A stretch of 64,000 nt of DNA from Serratia plymuthica NBRC 102599 (GTDB lineage: Bacteria > Pseudomonadota > Gammaproteobacteria > Enterobacterales > Enterobacteriaceae), in the NCBI RefSeq assembly GCF_001590925.1, contig NZ_BCTU01000005.1, positions 186,001-250,000 of the forward strand, written 5' to 3'. This document shows, in pieces, positions 47,671-56,381 of this stretch. Made by a program: the position numbers and the translations under genes. Under the pieces are notes generated by a model. It was not told where the DNA came from. It made no database searches and was given only the letters and a program-made list of their open reading frames with translations. Every line of letters begins with the position of its first letter. Within the stretch, counting starts at the first letter, position 1.

Positions 47671-48038
47671 TTATTTTCGGGATATCACACGACTGGCGAT
47701 GTGCCCTTGGCGACACACCTTAATTAAAAGATCATGAATATTGATAGCGTCGAAATCCCCAAATAAACAAACCAGGCTATTAATCATAAACTGAAAAAAT
47801 ACCACAAAAAAATATTCAATCAAAAATACAATTATCGTAATAATCATATCTATTGCAGAGCAATATTTTTCGCCAAGTAACACTGTATGGTTATTAATAT
47901 CGATGCATCATCAAAAAAGATCAGTGGATCAAATACAAAGCCAAGATAATCATAATTGTTACCTTTTATTAAACGGTAGTAGGCACCTTCACGCTTAGGA
48001 AAAAAACTTAAAAAATCGCAAAAGGAAACAATTATCAT
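47671..48038 (-). pseudogene. Possible frameshifted AT-rich gene of unknown family
   Basis: Two overlapping minus-strand frames (48038 down to 47853, and 47898 down to 47671) join naturally near 47895-47905: the first reads MIIVSFCDFLSFFPKREGAY then YDYLGFVFDPLIFFDD, the second IDINNHTVLLGEKYCSAIDM followed by a hydrophobic stretch. Together they give a protein of about 120 residues, in style like small immunity-type proteins, but no family was recognised. Its ATG overlaps that of the divergent hydrolase remnant. Low confidence; the AT-rich base composition alone can leave frames open. Confidence 0.3.
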
Positions 48039-48775
48039 GTTATGTACCAAGACTGGCTCTGGTCATCCGATTATTTCCGCCTGGGTTATTTTCCGGGGAT
48101 TGGATATGGAAATCAGTTGTTGAGGGTATGATTGACCATAGATATGGTCCTATAGTATTCAATGAATCAATATCTGTAACTTTTGGTAGTGACTATAAAA
48201 AGGCGAAAGACTCGCTGGATCATCTGATCGCCTCTTGTAATGAAGCACCTTATTTAGTGGATAACTCATTGGGTGCATTAATTGCTTTACATTACGCATC
48301 CCTCGCGCCCTCTCAGGTTAAAGGCCTTCTTATGAGTGGAGCGCCAGGCCAGATTGAAGCGGATGCCGGCGTATCATTAAGTGAACTGCGTACGGGCGAT
48401 ACTAAATATGCTCGTTCTTTGATGAGCAATGTTTATTTTGATAAAAGCAAAGTGCCACAACGTGGAATAGATGAGATTTCTCATCTTTTCAGTGATGAAC
48501 AGATTCATAAAAACATCGTAAGATGGTTATCATTCAGTAGAAAGTATGATATCCCAGACACTCTTAATAAAATGGCCACGCCCACCCACTTTATTTGGGG
48601 GGAACATGATATGATAACTCCCATGGAGCCATGGGTTACGCTATCGCAACAATTAAAAAACGTCAGTATGACTGTAATCAAAAATTGCGGACATAGCCCA
48701 ATGCTAGAGGCACCGAAAAAATTTATAGCCGAATTATTATCCTTACTAAATACCGAAGTTACTAGTCAAAGATAA
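48037..48775 (+). pseudogene. Alpha/beta hydrolase remnant with 5' frameshifts
   Basis: AAAGGAAAC precedes an ATG at 48037 opening MLCTKTGSGHPIIS, the usual first strand of an alpha/beta hydrolase. The frame then stops at 48121; the expected HGY/FxG loop continues in another frame (GYFPGIGYGNQLLR from 48084), and the body from 48128 is in the third (215 residues). In the body the elbow is DNSLG instead of GNSLG; acid (WGEHDMITP) and histidine (NCGHSPMLEAP) are kept. At least two indels and an altered elbow make a non-functional gene most likely. Base composition is AT-rich compared with the window. Confidence 0.7.
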
Positions 48776-49299
48776 GCCATAGTTATCAGACTACTCTACC
48801 CATCTTTAAACCCCGCTATCAATTGCGGGGTAAAGTTGGTTGGCAGAATTCTCGGAACGATTCGGAAAAAATTCGACATAAAAAGACATTAACGGCCGGT
48901 CATCAAATCACCGGTTAGCCCTCAAACTCGCACGACCCGTCCACGTATTCTAAAGCGCGGTACGGATACAGTCGAAGCCAGCACTGATCGATAACGAAAG
49001 GCATTTTTGGAAAATAGCCGGAATCCATCCCGGCATTATTTTACATAACATCCCGAGTCGTAATACCAAAATCGCATCTGACTCATCAGCAGTATGCTGA
49101 CAGGCAGCTCTTTGCTTCGTCGGTGGTCTGTTGTGTGCTACGAATGGGAAACACAACGTCCGTACCGACGACACCATCAACTGGCAATCTTCAGATGACA
49201 TGAATAACTCTCCGACATTTCGGTTGGTAGGTGATTGATTTGTGCGTGTATGTTAAAATGCCAAATATTTTTAATTAATGAGTGCGAGTTTTAAAATAC
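48776..49299. other. Non-coding stretch in the relic island
   Basis: 524 bp. CCCCGC-TATCAATT-GCGGGG (48813-48832) is a probable terminator of the hydrolase remnant. No recognisable gene or insertion sequence end was found. Frames of up to 83 codons here resemble nothing known. Confidence 0.5.
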
Positions 49300-50417
49300 A
49301 TGAATGACAACAAAAACCATGACATTGAATTTCTCAGAACACTGGCTATTACATTTGTTATTTTGGCGCATATTGCCGCATGACTTTCCCCAGAATCCGC
49401 ATACTGGAAACTATTGGACATATCAAGATTCGGGAGCGGAGTTGACTTATTTTTCTGTGTATCTGGATTCATTATAACAAAGTCGATACTTGACCAAATA
49501 CCCAAGGATAGAACCCTTTCTTCATTCTTAAATTTTTCTCTCCCTTTTTGGGTAAGACGATTTTGGAGACTCATTCCATCCGCATTTCTTTGGATTTCCA
49601 TTTCTGTCGTTTTATCAATACTCTGGGGTGGGAATGGCGCATTTCTTCCTATTGAGGTTTTATATAAGTCAGCTTTTGCTGCTGTAACACAAACCTCTAA
49701 CTTTTACTTTTCAGAATGCAGGCCGCTGGGTATTTGTGGTGATCTTTGGATTTACTGGAGCCTATCTTTAGAAAATCAGTTTTACTTCCTGCTCCCGGTG
49801 ATAGCATTTTAATGCCGCGTAAGTTAATTTACTTTTTTATTGTTGTTTTTATTGCCCAGTTTTTCTTACCGAGAACTCTAAATACATCCACCCCATTCAT
49901 GTGGGCATTAAGGACTGATGCAATTGCACTTGGTGTTACTATAGCGGTTTTAAACACAAGAATAATAAATAGCGAAACGATAAAATCATTAAATGGAAGA
50001 GTAAATCACCCATTTTTCATATTTATCACGCTGACTATTTTATTGGCGATACTTACAAGCCCGAAACCTATTGTGTTCTTTTCTGTTGGACTAACCGCTT
50101 TATTCTCTGGTATTTTTGTGCTTATCGCAAGCATAAACATAAATGTTTTTTCATCAAACATGGTAATCAGGAAAATTTGCGACTACATAGGTTCACGATC
50201 ATACTCCATTTACCTTACCCACATTGTAATGATAAGCGTAGTCAAAAGCATTTTCTTCAACGAACACACTGATTTTAGTTTATACATGGAGCTGATTTAT
50301 ATTTCTTTGTTTTTGGCACTAACACTTATATTTAGTGAACTTAACTATAGATTTATAGAGGTTCCCTTCCGTAAATACGGAAAGGTGAAGTCAATTGCCA
50401 TGCGCTCACCAGTATGA
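49300..50417 (+). pseudogene. Acyltransferase-3 (OafA-like) gene broken by a nonsense codon and a frameshift
   Basis: The ATG at 49300 opens HDIEFLRTLAITFVILAHIA, a classic acyltransferase-3 first helix with the catalytic His. An in-frame TGA follows at 49381. The same frame continues (LLDISRFGSGVDLFFCVSGF, then the LWIYWSLSLENQFYFLLP motif) to about 49808, where a one-base loss in a T-run shifts to the frame ending at 50417 (MPRKLIYFF, SYSIYLTHIV, NYRFIEVPFRKYG). Intact relatives acetylate O-antigen or other glycans and are often carried by serotype-converting phages. Strongly AT-rich, a sign of transfer. Confidence 0.8.
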
Positions 50418-50513
50418 AAACGGTAGCTGGGGGAGACTCATCTCCCCTAACAACGCCCTATGAATACTCGTAAATAAAATAATCACTCCAAATGCCTCTC
50501 GACCACCATCTTT

Positions 50514-50954
50514 ACCTGCGCGGCGGGGCAGCGCGTCCGGCATACTTCCTTTGGCGATGTTGATTTTGAAAATATAGCCGCGAGACGATTTTCGGTTTGA
50601 TCCGCAATGTGCCTTCGTCTGATACCTATCATTAGAGACTTGGCACTGTGATCGACCGCTATCGGCTGGCCAGCACAACCAATTCCATGCTCAGTGCCGG
50701 TATCAGAAAAAACAGCCCTGACGGATCTCTGCCCCCAAACAGACTGACTAAAAAATTTGTGGTAACGCGAAAAGCTTCTGGGCTGGAGTTTGAAGAAAAT
50801 CCGCCGACGTTCCACGAGATCCGAAGCCTGGCCGGGCGGTTATATAAGAAGGAAAAAGGGAAGGATTTTGCACAGAAATTACTGGGGCACAAATCCGAAA
50901 TGATGACGGAAAAAATACGTCGATACGCGCGGGAAAGAATACGTAATGCTGTAA
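50514..50954 (+). pseudogene. Tyrosine recombinase (phage integrase) C-terminal remnant
   Basis: The part from 50648 reads LLSAGIR-like MLSAGIRKNSPDGSLP, TFHEIRSLAGRLYKKEKGKD and FAQKLLGHKSEMMTEK, the lambda-type integrase C-terminus with HxxR and the LLGHK motif. One extra A in the run at about 50909-50915 shifts the frame: removing it restores MTEKYVDTRGKEYVML with the catalytic Tyr and a stop at 50954. Upstream (50514-50647) a degraded frame with stops retains AAGQRV, resembling the first catalytic Arg box. The N-terminal half is gone. It directs toward sdsR, 68 bp away. Confidence 0.75.
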
Positions 50955-51022
50955 AAGACCGAATATCAAAATTCGGACATAATTCGGACAATTAAAAATA
51001 AATCCTTTAAAATCAATAGCAT

Positions 51023-51125
51023 AAAAAAAGACCGAATACGATTCCTATATTCGGTCTAGGGAAATGGCTCTTGGGAGAGAGCCGTGCGCTAAAAGTTGGC
51101 ATTTTGTGCAGGGCTTGTTCAGCCA
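51023..51125 (-). ncRNA. sdsR: Small RNA SdsR (RyeB)
   Basis: The minus strand contains ATGCCAACTTTTAGCGCACG, GGCTCTCTCCCAAGAGCCAT and a 3' terminator hairpin built on GACCGAATA/TATTCGGTC with a TTTTTTT tail, nearly identical to E. coli SdsR. The 5' about 25 nt (GGCTGAACAAGCCCTGCAC) differ. SdsR is a sigma S-dependent, Hfq-associated RNA that represses targets such as mutS, ompD and tolC in relatives. The location next to yebY matches E. coli and Salmonella. A plus-strand RyeA/SraC antisense partner may exist but cannot be delimited. Confidence 0.92.
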
Positions 51126-51131
51126 TGCACT

Positions 51132-51142
51132 TTAAGAGTAGC
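51132..51142 (-). promoter_or_regulatory. Sigma S-type minus 10 box of sdsR
   Basis: Minus strand GCTACTCTTAA, close to the sigma S preference CTAYACTTAA, 7-10 bases before the expected RNA start. Confidence 0.7.
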
Positions 51143-51260
51143 TTACCGCGCTAGTTTTGCCAGCCTCGCACACGGGTGGTGACAGTTACGTTTTGAAATT
51201 AATTCCGCGCAATTTCTCAGCACCGATTAACCTCTGGCTAAGCCATTGTGGAGCAAGCCA

Positions 51261-51602
51261 TTAGTTCGCGCACAGCTTCTCGGCGCGCTCACGATATGGC
51301 TCTATGCTCATTTTTTTGCCGGGATTGGCAGCGTCATCCAGCAGGATCACATCCAGCGGCTGGGCGCGCTGCTGCCCTGCTTTCACCTGCGCTTCTGCTG
51401 CGGCGTTAAGCGGGTATTGCATCAGCGTGCTGTTGTTAAGTACAAATAGCGCGCCGCCGCTGCGGCATTGCAACGTCACTTCTTCTTTGGTGAACGCCCA
51501 CTGCTTGCCGTATTCCAGCTTGGTGATGTTAACCAGTTGGTCTGCCGCCAGCGCGCCGGTCGCGGCGGCCAGCAGCGTGATGCCAAGTAATACCGATTTC
51601 AT
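51261..51602 (-). CDS. yebY: YebY family protein (DUF2511)
   Basis: 113 residues with a signal peptide (MKSVLLGITLLAAATGALA). Two cysteines (LQCRSGG and EKLCAN) probably form a disulfide in the periplasm. The length and segments WAFTKEEVTLQC and LFVLNNSTLMQYPLN match YebY. It is third in the copC-copD-yebY operon; relatives have been linked to copper homeostasis by context. Confidence 0.9.
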   Translation of the reverse strand: MKSVLLGITLLAAATGALAADQLVNITKLEYGKQWAFTKEEVTLQCRSGGALFVLNNSTLMQYPLNAAAEAQVKAGQQRAQPLDVILLDDAANPGKKMSIEPYRERAEKLCAN

Positions 51603-51671
51603 GTTATGGCCTTAAGGTTGCTATTTGATTCAATTTTCCCGCAGTTTATAGGCATCCGGCAAGCCGCAATA

Positions 51672-52553
51672 TTACACCGGCGCATAGGTTGCAAATAAAC
51701 TGACCAGCAGCAGTACGCATGCGCCCAGCACAACCTCAATCCAGCAGGCCAGCATCAACCCGCGCTGTGCCAGCCTGGGTACGCTGCTCATCGCCGGTAC
51801 GATGGCGTAACGGTTGGCCAGCGCCACCATGACCATCAGCGCCACTAGCGCAGTTTTGAACAACAACAGGCGCTGATATGGCGAAGCCACATCCAGCGGC
51901 CAGTTGCCGAGAATAATCAAGCTGTTAATTATGCCGGTCAAGATAACCAACGCCACCGCCAGGTGCCCCCAGCGCGAGAAACGTATCAAGGTGATCACCG
52001 CGTCGCTGCGCCACTGCGGTTGAGCAAGATAGCGCAGGCAGGTCAACAGCGGCAGCAGGCTGCCAAACCAGTAACCGGCGGCCACCAGGTGCAGCGCATG
52101 GTTAAAACGGTGCAGCGCGCCGAGTGCGCCCCCATGCATTGCCGCATGACCGATAAACGCCATGCTGACCAGCAGCAACGTGGAGAGCAGCGCCAACAGC
52201 GGTGTACGGCGTTGCTCCGGCAGCCACAGGCTTAACAACGCCAGCAGCGACATCCCCAAATGCCAGCGCCAGACCTCGCCGAAGGTGGTGCCCAGCACCG
52301 CCCACCAAACACCGGGTTGCCAGGTATCGGCCCAGCCATCCCCCATCTGCCCGGCCTGAATCGCCAGCAACGCCACGGCAGAAAGCCCGGCAAGCCAGGT
52401 GCTGGAAACCAGCAGAGGACGCACGTCACGGGAGAGATACGGGGAAAGGCGCTGCGGCGACAATAAGGCGGTGAACAGGCTGCTGCCAAACATCAGCATC
52501 ACCGCCGCAAAGTGCACAAAGCGACACAGAACAAACAGGGCCGCCAGACTCAT
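51672..52553 (-). CDS. copD: Copper homeostasis membrane protein CopD (YebZ)
   Basis: 293 residues with about eight membrane helices. CopD-type features are the His-containing helices FVHFAAVMLMFGSSLF, WRWHLGMSLLALLSLW and HLVAAGYWFGSLLPL. It is thought to act with CopC in copper import or handling at the inner membrane. The start lies 3 bp after the copC stop. Confidence 0.92.
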   Translation of the reverse strand: MSLAALFVLCRFVHFAAVMLMFGSSLFTALLSPQRLSPYLSRDVRPLLVSSTWLAGLSAVALLAIQAGQMGDGWADTWQPGVWWAVLGTTFGEVWRWHLGMSLLALLSLWLPEQRRTPLLALLSTLLLVSMAFIGHAAMHGGALGALHRFNHALHLVAAGYWFGSLLPLLTCLRYLAQPQWRSDAVITLIRFSRWGHLAVALVILTGIINSLIILGNWPLDVASPYQRLLLFKTALVALMVMVALANRYAIVPAMSSVPRLAQRGLMLACWIEVVLGACVLLLVSLFATYAPV

Positions 52554-52556
52554 GGC

Positions 52557-52940
52557 TTAGTTGACGGTGAAGCTGTACTGGCCTTTGGTTTTATGGCCGT
52601 CGACCGAAACCACATGCCAGCTAACGTTATATTTGCCGGCAGCCAGATCGTCTTCGATAGGCAAATTGATCTGGGTGTTGTTGTTCGCGTCGAGCTGCAA
52701 TTTACCGGTTTTCACTTTGGCATCGTTCGGGCCGGTAATTTTCACGCCGCTGAAGTTAGGCTCAATACCTTCGGAGAAATTGAGCGTCAGCACCTTCGGT
52801 GCCGGGCTGACGATGGCATCTTCCGCCGGCGTCTGCACTTTCAAATGGGCATGCGCCAGCGCCTGCTGCGAGGATAGCCCGACAAACAACACAAAAATAG
52901 TAGAAAGCAGGCGATACGAAGAACGAATTTTACCGATCAC
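52557..52940 (-). CDS. copC: Periplasmic copper-binding protein CopC (YobA)
   Basis: 127 residues from a GTG, with AAGGG 8 bases upstream. The signal peptide ends ALA, exposing mature His1 (HAHLKVQ), a Cu(II) ligand in CopC proteins. The matching distal site is in SVDGHKTKGQYSF (Asp and His). The Met-rich Cu(I) loop of some CopC proteins is absent, so this is a Cu(II)-only type. The 300-bp region up to ftnA holds no gene, only the ftnA terminator and an AT-rich ATTAAATGATAACGAG stretch near 53091. Confidence 0.92.
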   Translation of the reverse strand: MIGKIRSSYRLLSTIFVLFVGLSSQQALAHAHLKVQTPAEDAIVSPAPKVLTLNFSEGIEPNFSGVKITGPNDAKVKTGKLQLDANNNTQINLPIEDDLAAGKYNVSWHVVSVDGHKTKGQYSFTVN

Positions 52941-53192
52941 AGTGATATCCCTTAAAGCAATAATCGAGGGTGATAAGGGTTAAGGCCGGCAGCCGGAACC
53001 CACCGCAGATGATTGCGCCACGGGTAAACAGAAGAACGGGAATAACGGCTAACCCGCTGTTTTGACTCTCTACCCTCCCTGTAGCGTATCGTATTAAATG
53101 ATAACGAGACTCGATCCGTAAGTCGAGCAGAACGCTGGCATTCTGCGATCTGGCAGCACGTATCGCTGCTAAACCATGCTAAATGCAGGGCA

Positions 53193-53231
53193 TAAAAAAA
53201 CCGCGCACCAGGCAAAGCCCGACGCGCGGTT
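53193..53231 (-). terminator. ftnA terminator
   Basis: Minus strand AACCGCGC, 17-nt loop, GCGCGGTTTTTTTATG: an 8-bp stem with a T7 tail. Confidence 0.8.
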
Positions 53232-53244
53232 ATTCAGCGCAGAT

Positions 53245-53763
53245 TTAACCCTGGCCGTTGCCGTTTTCACCGGCCGCACCCATTTTCTTCAGATCTTTAT
53301 CGATGAAGAACAGAGCCTTGCCGCTGTTGCCCACCAGCGCCAGTTTATCCAGCACGGATTTGAACAGTTTCTCTTCTTCGTGCTGCTCAGCGACATACCA
53401 CTGCAGGAAGTTGAAGGTAGAGTAGTCATGAGCGGTCATTGCCGCATGCGCCAGCTCGTTGATCTGGCGGGTAATCAGTTGCTCATGTTCGTAAGTCTGT
53501 TGAAACACGTCCGCCAGGGATTCGAACTCAACCGGCGGCGCGGCAATGGTGCCCAGCAGCGGCAAGGAGCCGGTATCGCTCAGATAATCGAACAGACGTT
53601 GCATGTGCTGCATCTCTTCCTGAGAATGCTCTTTAAGAAATGCGGCCGCGCCTTCAAAGCCTTTATCGCTGCACCATGCGCTCATTTGCAGGTACATGTT
53701 GGCGGAATAAAATTCCAGATTCAGTTGCTCATTCAGCTTTTTGGTCATTTCTTGCGTCAGCAT
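53245..53763 (-). CDS. ftnA: Non-haem ferritin FtnA
   Basis: 172 residues. It stores iron as a 24-mer after oxidation at the ferroxidase centre; ligands are visible in [14 protein letters not shown] (Glu) and [15 protein letters not shown] (Glu, His). The C-terminal tail is acidic-poor and rich in Gly and Asn ([11 protein letters not shown]). A Fur-box-like sequence lies about 160 bp upstream, in line with iron control of ftnA in E. coli. Confidence 0.96.
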   Translation of the reverse strand: MLTQEMTKKLNEQLNLEFYSANMYLQMSAWCSDKGFEGAAAFLKEHSQEEMQHMQRLFDYLSDTGSLPLLGTIAAPPVEFESLADVFQQTYEHEQLITRQINELAHAAMTAHDYSTFNFLQWYVAEQHEEEKLFKSVLDKLALVGNSGKALFFIDKDLKKMGAAGENGNGQG

Positions 53764-53924
53764 AATTATCCCTTTTATTTTGCAGGTATCGATTTAATTT
53801 TTCCGCATTATGCCTTGGTAAGAACAAAATAAAAACACCTGATTTACATCATGCGTCATTTAATTTTTAATCAATTAAAAATCAATACGTTAAATTAAAT
53901 ATTAATTATTCATCTAAATTATTA

Positions 53925-53939
53925 TGATAACTATTTTCA
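53925..53939 (-). promoter_or_regulatory. Fur-box-like site in the ftnA upstream region
   Basis: TGATAACTATTTTCA matches the 7-1-7 consensus TGATAAT-n-ATTATCA at 12 of 14 arm positions. It lies in the AT-rich, otherwise gene-free 374-bp stretch 53764-54137 between ftnA and holE. In E. coli, Fur binding upstream relieves H-NS repression of ftnA. Confidence 0.5.
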
Positions 53940-54137
53940 TCTGTACATTTATCTCAAAAACGAATCATTCTTATTTAATAAAACAAATAGATTGCATTAC
54001 CTTCGGCATAATAAATAAACGCTGATGGCTGGCGTTATTCCCGCTGCCCTGCTCACCTTGCGCTTCAGGCTTGCCAAGCGCCGCCGGGTGCATTACCTTC
54101 TGCGCTGATCCAATGCGGTGACAGTAAGGAGAATACG

Positions 54138-54368
54138 GTGGGTTACAATCTGGCAGAGCTTTCCAAAGAAGAGATGGACAAGGTGAACGTTGATCTCGCG
54201 GCTTCCGGCGTGGCGTTTAAAGAACGCTATAACATGCCGGTGATCCCGGAAATGGTTGAACGCGAACAGCCGGCGCACCTGCGCGACTATTTCCGCGAAC
54301 GCGTGGCGTTCTATCGCGTCGAATCACACAAGTATTCGCGTCTGCCGTACGAGCCGAAATCCAAGTAA
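54138..54368 (+). CDS. holE: DNA polymerase III theta subunit
   Basis: 76 residues from a GTG preceded by AAGGAG. The sequence [20 protein letters not shown] and [18 protein letters not shown] matches HolE, which binds the epsilon proofreading subunit in the polymerase core. The C-terminus [10 protein letters not shown] is also conserved. A terminator follows immediately. Confidence 0.95.
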   Translation: MGYNLAELSKEEMDKVNVDLAASGVAFKERYNMPVIPEMVEREQPAHLRDYFRERVAFYRVESHKYSRLPYEPKSK

Positions 54369-54393
54369 AAAACCCGCCGTCATGGCGGGTTTT
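54366..54393. terminator. Bidirectional terminator between holE and pip
   Basis: AACCCGCC-GTCAT-GGCGGGTT with A-run and T-run flanks, between convergent genes. Confidence 0.85.
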
Positions 54394-54396
54394 GCA

Positions 54397-55377
<981 letters not shown>

Positions 55378-55518
55378 TCATAAAAGCCGAAGCGGCCCAT
55401 CAGGTCAACGGTAAAACCTGAAAACTCCCACACTCCCCGGCAAGTTAGCGTGCGTTTGCTTAAAATGACCGCAAAATACCGGCCGGGTCAGCCCAAACGG
55501 GCATAACCAGCGCGCGGG

Positions 55519-55944
55519 TCAGCCTCTTTTGCGCAAGTGCGGCTCACGCATTTCCTGAGCGGTTTTCGCCTCGATGCCCAGTTCCGCCGTGGGCCGCAGT
55601 AACAGACGCGGCAGGCCAATGGGCTCCCCTGTTTCAAGGCAATAGCCGAACTCTCCGTTATGAAGCCGCGACAACGCCGCAGCGATTTTCGGCAACAAGC
55701 GGCTTTCGCGGTCCAACTGGCGGAACAGCAATCGCAGGTCTTCTTCACGCGCGGCTTTATCCGCTTCGTCGCCGGAGACTTCACCGCCGTCGATGTCGAG
55801 TTTCAACGCATCGATGTGCAGCAGCAATTTTTGCTGCTCCTCCAGCAGGCGTTGGTGAAAAAACGCCTGCTGTGCCGGGTTCATATAATCAGACTCCGGC
55901 ATGGCCAAGAGCTGCTGTGGGTTTAACAAGGAAACGACGGTCAT
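55519..55944 (-). CDS. DksA/TraR-family protein lacking three of four zinc cysteines
   Basis: 141 residues from the ATG at 55944 with GGGAG 7 bases before; a longer frame upstream is not used. The coiled-coil tip keeps the DxxDxA motif (GDEADKAAREED) needed for RNA polymerase action in DksA. The zinc finger CxxC...CxxC is reduced to FGYCLETGEPIG and TAELGIEAKTAQE, keeping only the first Cys. It is therefore like Pseudomonas DksA2, which works without zinc. It may stand in for DksA in zinc or oxidative stress; this is inference. The main dksA would lie elsewhere. Confidence 0.82.
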   Translation of the reverse strand: MTVVSLLNPQQLLAMPESDYMNPAQQAFFHQRLLEEQQKLLLHIDALKLDIDGGEVSGDEADKAAREEDLRLLFRQLDRESRLLPKIAAALSRLHNGEFGYCLETGEPIGLPRLLLRPTAELGIEAKTAQEMREPHLRKRG

Positions 55945-56137
55945 TGCGCTCTCCCGCGATAATTTATTTGTTATATTATAACATATCAAACCAATTAAGC
56001 AGCCTTTCACAAAAAACAAAATACTCACGCTTAACAAGCGATTGACTAAAACATACGTTTTCATGCTTGCAACCAACCGGTGTAAGGTGGTTAATGGCTT
56101 AGCAAACCACCCACCCATAGGTAACTGAGAGGCCAAC

Positions 56138-56248
56138 ATGAGTAAGGGAATGGATAGCAAGAAAAATGCGAAGAAGAAGCCGTTGAAAACCCCTGCTGAG
56201 AAACGCGCAGGCAAACGCGCCAAAAAAGGGCAAACGTCCGGCGAGTAA
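56138..56248 (+). CDS. Very small, highly basic Lys-rich protein
   Basis: 36 residues opening MSKGMDSKKNAKKKPLKTPA and ending KRAKKGQTSGE; about one third is lysine. GAGAGG lies 5-6 bases before the ATG, and a strong terminator follows 20 bp after the stop, so it is a well-formed single-gene unit. Similar short basic proteins occur in enterobacteria without an assigned function; binding of nucleic acid or ribosomes is possible from charge alone. It is divergent from the DksA-like gene. Confidence 0.65.
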   Translation: MSKGMDSKKNAKKKPLKTPAEKRAGKRAKKGQTSGE

Positions 56249-56268
56249 GCGAACTTCTAACCGTAATT

Positions 56269-56292
56269 AAACCCGCCGAGGCGGGTTTTTTG
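56269..56292 (+). terminator. Terminator after the small basic protein gene
   Basis: AAACCCGCC-GA-GGCGGGTTTTTTG. Confidence 0.85.
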
Positions 56293-56381
56293 TTGTCTGA
56301 AATTGCTCAAACCGCCCCAACGGTTGGCACGGGCGCTACTGCCGGTTAAGCTAACGCAGTGCTGTTGCCCCTGAGGAAACC

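Noticed and set aside
48950-49201. 83-codon minus-strand frame in the island, considered as transposase remnant
   Set aside because: No transposase motif, no inverted-repeat ends and no ribosome-binding site were found.
50406-50991. Minus-strand frames opposite the integrase remnant
   Set aside because: The plus strand carries recognisable integrase motifs; the minus frames show none.
48843-50992. Possible att-like duplication: ATTCGGAAAAAATTCGACATAA near 48855 and ATTCGGACATAATTCGGACA near 50971
   Set aside because: The similarity is short, gapped and AT-rich; it does not match a clean direct repeat, so no attachment site is claimed.
55945-56223. Hydrophobic N-terminal extension of the DksA-like protein (would make a membrane-anchored DksA)
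   Set aside because: It runs antisense through the small basic-protein gene and its promoter; the ATG at 55944 has a proper ribosome-binding site.
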